Assembly: GCF_932526225.1 (NCBI RefSeq)
Contig: NC_064043.1
Span: 10,025,821-10,089,820 of the forward strand
DNA length: 64,000 bases
From: Nematostella vectensis
Taxonomy: Eukaryota; Cnidaria; Anthozoa; Actiniaria; Edwardsiidae
Direction: 5' to 3'
Below the pieces are notes generated by a model that saw nothing but the letters and a program-made list of their open reading frames with translations, searched no databases and was not told where the DNA came from. Each line of letters starts with the position of its first letter. Within the stretch, counting starts at the first letter, position 1. The translations under genes and the position numbers were made by a program. Below are positions 56,895 through 64,000 of this stretch, piece after piece.

Positions 56895-59800
56895 TCAGGC
56901 CGAGGGGATGAGGTCGTCGATCGGGCGATTGCGCTCAAGTCGCATCTCCATCTGGATGAGCAGGCTGACGCCGTCAATCACCTTCTGCACAAGCTGCACC
57001 TATAGATACCACACATGGGATGATGACAGGAAGATCACCTTTTTCATCGGGGGCACACCCTACTGGTCATTTCCTTTTAATTGAGTGACCCACCCCCTGC
57101 TACCCGAAGGCCCTGCTACGGCATGGTGAGGGTGGTAACAATGGAGGTAACATCGCCATCATATTATCATTGTCGTCATAACCTTCAACATTTATTAACC
57201 CCCACCCTCAATTAACCACCTCCATCAATTAGCCTCCTCCATCAATTGTCATGGGCATAATACTCATCATCACTTATTAGCTATCACCGAAATCATCTTC
57301 ATCATCATAAAAGTTCCTATCATTTACATAATAACAGACATCACGCTATCATCTTCAAGAGTTATTATTGTCATCACCAACAATACCGCCAACAAACAAA
57401 AACAGCTACATTTGGTGCCGTTATGACACACTTCAATCCTACGTGGTCGTACCTCGGAGAATCCGAGTCTGTCAGAGTTTGAGATGTCAAAGATTCCACC
57501 CTCGGCCGCTGTATCCACCCCACCTATAATAAGACATTGCTTTGAGCATTTTGAATAGTAGAGCACACGTGAAATAAAACCCCGCTTATCACAAAACAAC
57601 CCGTGAAAGACCTGGTGCATTTCTGAACTGAAGTACACGCACGAGAGCACTTTGTGATTGGAGCATCATAAGTCAAGTGAAGTATCATCAAAATGCGCGA
57701 GTTCTTTAAAACTTATAGTTTAGCTACTACTAACCTGTGCCTCGCTTCTGTAACCGCAGCGAGTCCAGAATCGTGTTAAACTTCGCGTGCTGCAATATTG
57801 AAAACATAAACTTTGATCTGATAGCAATTATGAAAATTTAAACAAACTACCTTTGGTGACATATATTTTTCTTCGCTAGTAAAGCGTACACTTTATGTCC
57901 TACTCAAGTTTTCCCGAAAACCATACGACGATTTCTCAAAAGCTACTAGACTAATTCTTGGCTACTTCTGACAACTCGTTTTGTGTTCACACTATCACAA
58001 AAACGTGTTGAAAACATGTTTTAAAACTTAGTGTGATCTGTTATCGGAGATTCTACTAAAGTACACCAAAGCTGCGCTAGATCAGAGTGATAAATAACAT
58101 ATTCTTTATCTTTAAATTTTTCAAAATGAATTTTCTAGGTTTCTACATAGCATCAGGTTACGCTGCCTGCGATACCTTTCCGAGCAGCGGTAGTTTGACG
58201 TGTACGCCTGCGCGTAGGCCAGTGCCCAGGTTGCTAGGACACGTGAGGATGTAACCGAGGTGCTCATTCCACATGTACTCATGATTTTTCTTCTTTATCG
58301 AAGCCTCCACCTGAACATGTAATGACAAGTGTTAGAATTCCCCTTTTAGCTTGCTCAAAAGGCGTTCTTAGTTTCGCCAACGCCGTCCCTAGACTAGCTT
58401 TATGGTGAAATTTTGCTAATCCTGTGACGTACCCTCAGCCCCTCATCGAGGTCTTTAAGATACGAGTACGGCTACGAGTACGGCGACGGTAGAAAACAAT
58501 TGAATTAAGTTGAGAATTGAAAGGCTGCACGTGAAAATGCATTTTGATAGATTTTCAACGGTTTTCCGCCAAAACATGACGTGAAATTCCAAGTTTTACG
58601 GTCTGGCGAGTACGGGTCAGTTGGAGTATAAATTTGCCTTTCTCTGTTTCCTATCCTAGAAAAAACTTACGGTTACTTTCTGTTAGTTCCTGAATTTAAA
58701 GTCTAGGTAATATCATCGAAACTACTCTGGAATTTGTCGCCATGCGTTAAAGTGTTATCTCGGTCACTCCGTCGTAGCCGTTGTCGCATTTTGAAAGCCC
58801 CTATTGTCCGTCGCAACACCCTCAATGTCTCTTCTATATCCACACCACACACCTTCGCTGCTAACCTCCCCCCCCCCCCCCCCCCCATCCCCATCCCCTT
58901 GTGGTCCTTCCATCGTACCTGGTTCAGTCCCCGGCAGAACCTCTCAAAGACCGCCCTCATGTCCCCGCCTTTCTGCATGGAGATGAGTCTAGTGTGGTCC
59001 TCCTCGTTCACCCACACCAAGAAGTTCTTGTTTTTGTTATGCCAGATCCCGCGGGCGTCGGGCCAGTCCCGTGCCATTCCAGCGCACGTCAGAAGAGGGG
59101 AGACGGGCTTGTCGAACAGGAAGTGATCGTTGATGAGTTGTTCTTGCTCTTCATTGGTCATTTTACCCAGAGGGTAATACGTACCAGATAAGTCGCCTGT
59201 AAAATTGGAATCGATTATTGATGTTATCGGTTCTATCAAGACCCGTTTATGAATCGCACCTAAGCCGTCATTCACATTAAGTTGAAGGGGCTTAGATCAA
59301 TTGTTCACGCATTCTTTCTCTTAAGTATGAGTAATGGTAGAAAATGGTAGTGGTGTATAGTCGTGTAACCCACCTCCGAGCTGGTCTAAGGCGTCCACCA
59401 CGACCTTCTCAACGGAGCGTCTTTCTGCGCGTGTGCAATGAGGTGGTAAGCTGAATCCTCGTATGGACCTTCCCGTCCTGCACCGTGTCGACAGTACATA
59501 CCTGAAATTTGACGTGACGCGAAAAAAGTCCCCATTAAAGAAGGGATATCACTACTTGGCACACGCGATCGAAAAAAAAAAAAACAGGCCTATGTGCACA
59601 CACTCCATCAAATTCCATTCGGATTTTCTTAGAAATTGTATGAAGCCTCTTGACGACATAACAACATTTTCGCACGCGCCTACCTCTCATCAAAGGAACC
59701 GCCCTTCAGCTTGCGATGATTCAGGTCCGTCACGTGCTTGTCCGTCTTCTTGTAGCCGTTGTGGCGCTCCTCGATGACGGGGTCGAAGAGATCGGCAAAC

Positions 59801-61088
59801 ACATCGTAAGATTCCTCGTCACCAGCAACAAGTCCTACAGTGCTTATGAACGGATGGCCGGGATTATCAACTCCTGCGGGACCACAAGCAAACATCTCGG
59901 TGTGGGAAAAGTACAATAAAAACTGCTACCATAATCAGGCTGTTTATTTTTCTAAGTCCTTCCAAGACAGGGGCGTAGCCATGGGTGGCCTAGAGGGGCC
60001 ACCCCCCCCCCTTTTTAAGCAGTCAAAAATACAGTAAATGTATGAGACATTATCTAAAATACAGGAGAAAATGCCTTAAAGGGCCTTTTGGGGCCCCTCC
60101 TGTTAAAAATCCTGGCTACGCCGCTGCAAGAGACCTACCGCGCCATCATTACCTTTTTCAAGAGATCAGCTTTCCTACGACTAGGTAATGACCGGTTACG
60201 GGTATCAAAGGTGTACCAATGATGTGAATACACACAAAACATACATACTGCCTATGAAACAACAAACAAAAAAATACACACAGCCTATGAAACAAAACGA
60301 ATCACAACAGGGTTTCTTCATCGCTTAGAAGAATCAGTTTTTCCCACAATAAAAAATATCAATGAACACTGCAATGTGGTATACAAGTTTGAAAAAGGGA
60401 AGTAATTCTTTAAACTCGACTCTTGAAATACAGACAAAAAACTGTCTAATTCCAGTTATACTTGCGACATTTTGTATGAACATGAAAATTTGAAATCTCT
60501 GTATTAGCAGACCAGATCATGCGTGTTGACTCAAGTAACAGGAGACTTGCGCTAAGAGATCACGTGACCTCTTTGGGTGGTAAATTCAAAACCAAATGAT
60601 CAAACAAATCAGAAATGACTGCGATTGTCACACCAGAGAACCGAAGAAATAAAATCTTTAAATGAAACCAAACCTTTTCTATAAAAAAGCGCTGAATAAG
60701 TTGCTTTTTGTTGCTATTATTTTACTGCTAAAAACCTGAGCGCTCGCTTGTTTGCCACCCAAACAGTCACGTGATCTCTTTGCGCAAGTCCCCTATTTGG
60801 TTGTCGATGTCCCCCTGTAATACCTGTTTGTATCGCCATATCCAGCGTGTATCCATTAGGAGTGACCTTATCCTTCAGCTTCGTGTACAAGCGAGGCGAC
60901 AGGTGTCTGGCCATGCAGTTGTTATGGGTGCGCAGATCCGGGTAATCATCCATCGCGTGGAAGGTACGATGACTGACATATCGCCCAAAGCTCCTCCCAC
61001 TCGAGAAAAACTTCAAAGCCGCGAAAGCTGTAGCGCCCAATCCTAGAGCTCCGACGACTAGCAAGCGTTTGTTGCTGAAAACACTCAT
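56895..61088 (-). CDS. CKMT: Mitochondrial creatine kinase, 8 exons
   Basis: Minus-strand exons: 61088-60824, 59873-59684, 59501-59374, 59196-58919, 58310-58176, 57789-57735, 57523-57453, 56999-56895; 1227 nt, 408 aa. The N-terminus ([18 protein letters not shown] and ~25 more residues) looks like a mitochondrial targeting peptide. [20 protein letters not shown] begins the kinase. Creatine kinase features: [64 protein letters not shown], and catalytic Cys in [37 protein letters not shown] closes the active-site loop. The enzyme makes phosphocreatine from creatine and ATP in the intermembrane space. The usual SSRVRTGR is STRCRTGR here. A longer start at 61169 (27 extra residues) is possible but would spoil the targeting peptide. 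Confidence 0.94.
59968..60126. mobile_element. CAGG-type MITE, copy E (creatine kinase intron 1)
   Basis: Begins CAGGGGCGTAGCCATGG and ends TGGCTACGCCGCTG; nearly identical to 11572-11737 from TACAGTAAATGTATGAGACA onward. The 5-bp repeat CAAGA flanks it (59963-59967 and 60127-60131). Confidence 0.9.
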
Positions 61089-62268
61089 CTTGGATTCTCT
61101 TTTAAAGACGTCCTCGCACCGATCCCAAACGCGGGTCTGGGCTATCGAATAATATTGACTAAATTTCATGACGTAATAGTAGAAATGACGTAAAATGTAA
61201 ATTGAGCGTGAAAAAAGGGCAGATCGTGCGCGCGCGCAATTTCTTACTTTATTTGACTGCCCTAAATGACAAACATATATTGCTTTTTGGGTGTGTCCTC
61301 CTGTTTTTCAGAGTAAAAAGTTATACCAACTGCCATCACTTAGGGGATGTTCAAAAATACTTCCGATTCTGCTATGCCTTATGTAGTCTCACAACAATGG
61401 ATCAATCTATCCAATAACAACAGGACTTGAAGAATAGACGACACCACTCTTAAGGTGTCCCGCGTCTATTTAGTTCAGTTTGTTGGTTTGGTTAGTTCAA
61501 CGAACGCAAAGGACTTGGGAAGGATTTAATCGTGAGTGAGCGCGGAACTTTGAACTTATTAAATTATGGATATCTCGCGTGCATAAAGTTAGAAAGCATT
61601 CAGTAGATCGATGGATAATATATGTGTTTTTTTAACTAATAGGTACCAAGCACTCACATCCCCTTACCTGTTTACAAGAAGTCAGTTAGTTCAACATCTG
61701 CAGGATTTCGGATGAAGAGTTTATACGCGATTGGAATGCGGATTACAAGTGTACGTGTTTGCAAAATATATATTATTCTCTGGATTACCTGTAATCGGTA
61801 AAAAGGGAACGGCTAAAATGCTACAGGTTGGCGGAGTTTAGTGTGAGTTTACACTTTTGTTGCGATGCGCGCGAAACAAAGCTTGCACCTAATCACCGGC
61901 ACTGGGCCCACTCAAATACGGTACTCCAACTTTCCTTCATTTGAAGTGTGACGTTTTCCTACAATAACTGTTTCATCGTTGTCACAATCAAAAGCGACAT
62001 TTTTATTCATTTATTTGAAAACATGTTTACATTATTGTCTCGATAACAAAACGGTGTTCCAATTTATTTTTGCACATAGTCTGAGAGCCACATGACTGAC
62101 TGGGTTAGCAATCGTCACGGTTGACTTCCCTTGGCGTAAGATCCCTGATATCGGGGACATATACAAACTACTAAAACCAGGGATGTTAAAAAAATTTTTT
62201 TGTAGTTTAGAATAAAGCTCCATGCTCCACGAAGCCCACTCGTTAATTAACACCATCACGGTACGATA
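61089..62268. other. Upstream region of creatine kinase and 3' flank of SDR gene
   Basis: No gene supported; both neighbours are on the minus strand, so the creatine kinase promoter should lie at 61089-61300 or further right. A short frame at 61202-61417 has no family similarity. No repeats of note. Confidence 0.45.
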
Positions 62269-63010
62269 TTACTTTGAGTTCTTGGCTCCCTGTGGTACGG
62301 CGACCGGGCTTCTAATCTGGTAGACTGTGTCTAGCACGGCAGTAGGAAGCGATGCAAGAAAGGTGAAGACTTTGGTGAAAGTACCGACCCTGTAGCGCGT
62401 CTGCGGGTCACATGACGTGATAGCATCTATGACGTCATCTATCACGAGGTGGGTCTCGGCCGATGCGTTGTTAAAGTTCTTCTCGAAGCTCTGGCAAACT
62501 GCAAAAAAAAGAAACAATTCCTAGCCATGGAAATACGATTTTAGTAAAACTTGATATGGGTTTAATCAGGAGCCCCTGGTTTAATGAAAATTTTTAGAAA
62601 GGCGCTGTTGAGATTGGCAAGGACTTCAAAGATTCGTGGTTTTATCGGTGACCGCTAAATAGAGGCATTTAAAGAGAAGTGCTACTGTAAAACCTTCCTC
62701 TTTCCCATTTTGATTCTAAATTTTGTAATGACTTCTCTCCAGCCTTGTCAGGCTAGCCCGATGCCTGTCGCACCTTTGTCTCTGTACTCAATACCATACT
62801 CCTGCTTCATCTCCTCGCTCAAATTGTCCCAAAGTGACATCAGTTTGCGCTCCGCCATCCCTGCCCACAGCGCTGTCTTGAAAGGCATGGGCTGAATGAT
62901 GCTGACTCGGATTCCGTACGGAGCCATCTCGCGCCGAAGGGCGTCAGAAAACGACTCTACGCCGTACTTAGTGACGCTATAGGCAGCACGGAGAGCAGGG
63001 GTGACCACAC
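62269..63010 (-). CDS. Short-chain dehydrogenase/reductase (retinol/17-beta-HSD-like), last two exons
   Basis: Minus-strand exons 63010-62774 and 62498-62269 (stop 62271-62269); earlier exons lie beyond the right edge. The first exon encodes TPALRAAYSVTKYGVESFSD then LRREMAPYGIRVSIIQP: the catalytic YxxxK of SDRs and the helix that follows, in the arrangement of the vertebrate RDH/DHRS9/HSD17B6 group. The second exon encodes the C-terminal part (AETHLVIDDVIDAITSCDPQ, TRYRVGTF). These enzymes oxidise or reduce retinoids and steroids with NAD(P), often on the ER membrane. The acceptor of the first exon lies at the edge of a minisatellite made of copies of itself. The substrate is unknown. Confidence 0.88.
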
Positions 63011-64000
63011 CTACAACAACAACAACAACAAATAGACAGTATAACCTAGTATAAGGAGACCACACCTACAACAACAACAACAACAAATAGACAGTATAAC
63101 CTGGTATAAGGAGACCACACCTACAACAACAACAACAACAAATAGACAGTATAACCTGGTATAAGGAGACCACACCTACAACAAGAACAACACATAGACA
63201 GTATAACCTAGTATATGGTGACCACACCTACAACAACAACAACAACAAATAGACAGTATAACCTGGTATAAGGAGACCACACCTACAACAAGAACAACAC
63301 ATAGACAGTATAACCTAGTATATGGTGACCACACCTACAACAACAACAACAACAACATATAGACAGTATAACCTGGTATAAGGAGACCACACCTACAACA
63401 AGAACAACACATAGACAGTATAACCTAGTATAAGGAGACCACACCTACAACAAGAACAACACATAGACAGTATAACCTAGTATAGGGTGACCACACCTAC
63501 AACAACAACAACAAATAGACAGTATAGAACCTAGTATAGAGTGACCACACCTACAACAAGAACAACACATAGACAGTATAACCTAGTATAGTGTGACCAC
63601 ACCTACAACAACAACAAATAGACAGTATAACCTAGAATAGTGTGACCACACCTACAACAACAACAACAACAACATATAGACAGTATAACCTAGTATATGG
63701 TGACCACACCTATAACAACAAATAGACAGTATAACCTAGTATATGGTGACCACACCTACAACAACATCAACAACATATAGACAGTATAACCTAGTATATG
63801 GTGACCACACCTACAACAACATCAACAACATATAGACAGTATAACCTAGTATATGGTGACCACACCTACAACAACAAATAGACAGTATAACCTAGTATAT
63901 GGTGACCACACCTACAACAACAACATCAACAACAAATAGACAGTATAACCTAGTATATGGTGACCACACCTACAACAACAACAAATAGACAGTATAACCT
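63011..64000. repeat. ~53-60-bp minisatellite running out of the window (SDR intron)
   Basis: About 17-18 copies of ACCACACCTACAACAACAAC then AATAGACAGTATAACCTAGTA. On the minus strand every copy contains TTGTTGTAGGTGTGGT, which is the actual splice acceptor plus the first bases of the SDR exon. The number of ACA triplets varies between units. Confidence 0.95.

Noticed and set aside
61089-61169. Longer creatine kinase start adding 27 residues
   Set aside because: The downstream Met gives a typical short targeting peptide; the extension is charged and would precede it.

Overview
This 64 kb window is nuclear DNA of an animal. The genes have many short exons with GT-AG introns, the spacers are full of small DNA transposons and minisatellites, and the gene set is metazoan. 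A cnidarian, most likely an anthozoan such as a sea anemone (Nematostella-like), fits best: the secreted gene combines an anthozoan-style GCY/GEC domain with a lectin-like and a PAN domain, and transposon fragments resemble multicopy cnidarian C2H2 and RecQ-like proteins. The organism is an inference; no species marker is present.

Layout, left to right: the last two exons of a PGAP2-like gene (+, 229-863); a complete 14-exon cytochrome P450 of the CYP46A1 type (+, 4206-13735, 544 aa); a 13-exon Ataxin-10 gene (+, 15878-31450, 511 aa) with a foldback element just upstream and a long, repeat-filled intron 10; a 5-exon secreted protein with lectin-like and PAN/apple domains (+, 33125-36119, 349 aa); a 4-exon glycerophosphodiester phosphodiesterase (-, 49147-37772, 380 aa) whose 9 kb intron 1 holds an 8 kb tandem array; a 13-exon ASZ1/GASZ piRNA-pathway gene (+, 49671-56485, 559 aa) that is divergent from the phosphodiesterase; an 8-exon mitochondrial creatine kinase (-, 61088-56895, 408 aa); and the last two exons of a short-chain dehydrogenase (-, 63010-62269) that continues beyond the window. 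All exon chains were assembled by hand from GT/AG sites, reading phase and family similarity, and every internal phase closes.

The genes do not form a pathway; they are ordinary neighbours. The more unusual content is repetitive: (1) a 1.14 kb tandem array with a three-unit higher-order pattern, bounded by inverted ends; (2) three places where tandem repeats include a splice acceptor or coding end of the adjacent gene (CYP46 exon 11, the SDR exon, Ataxin-10 last exon); (3) small transposons with 9-bp target duplications, two of the host elements carrying RecQ-like helicase remnants; (4) a 4.4 kb TTAA-flanked element with ~530 bp inverted repeats and a decayed C2H2 gene; (5) a family with CAGG termini and 5-bp duplications; (6) an array of CRE-like palindromes in a CYP46 intron.
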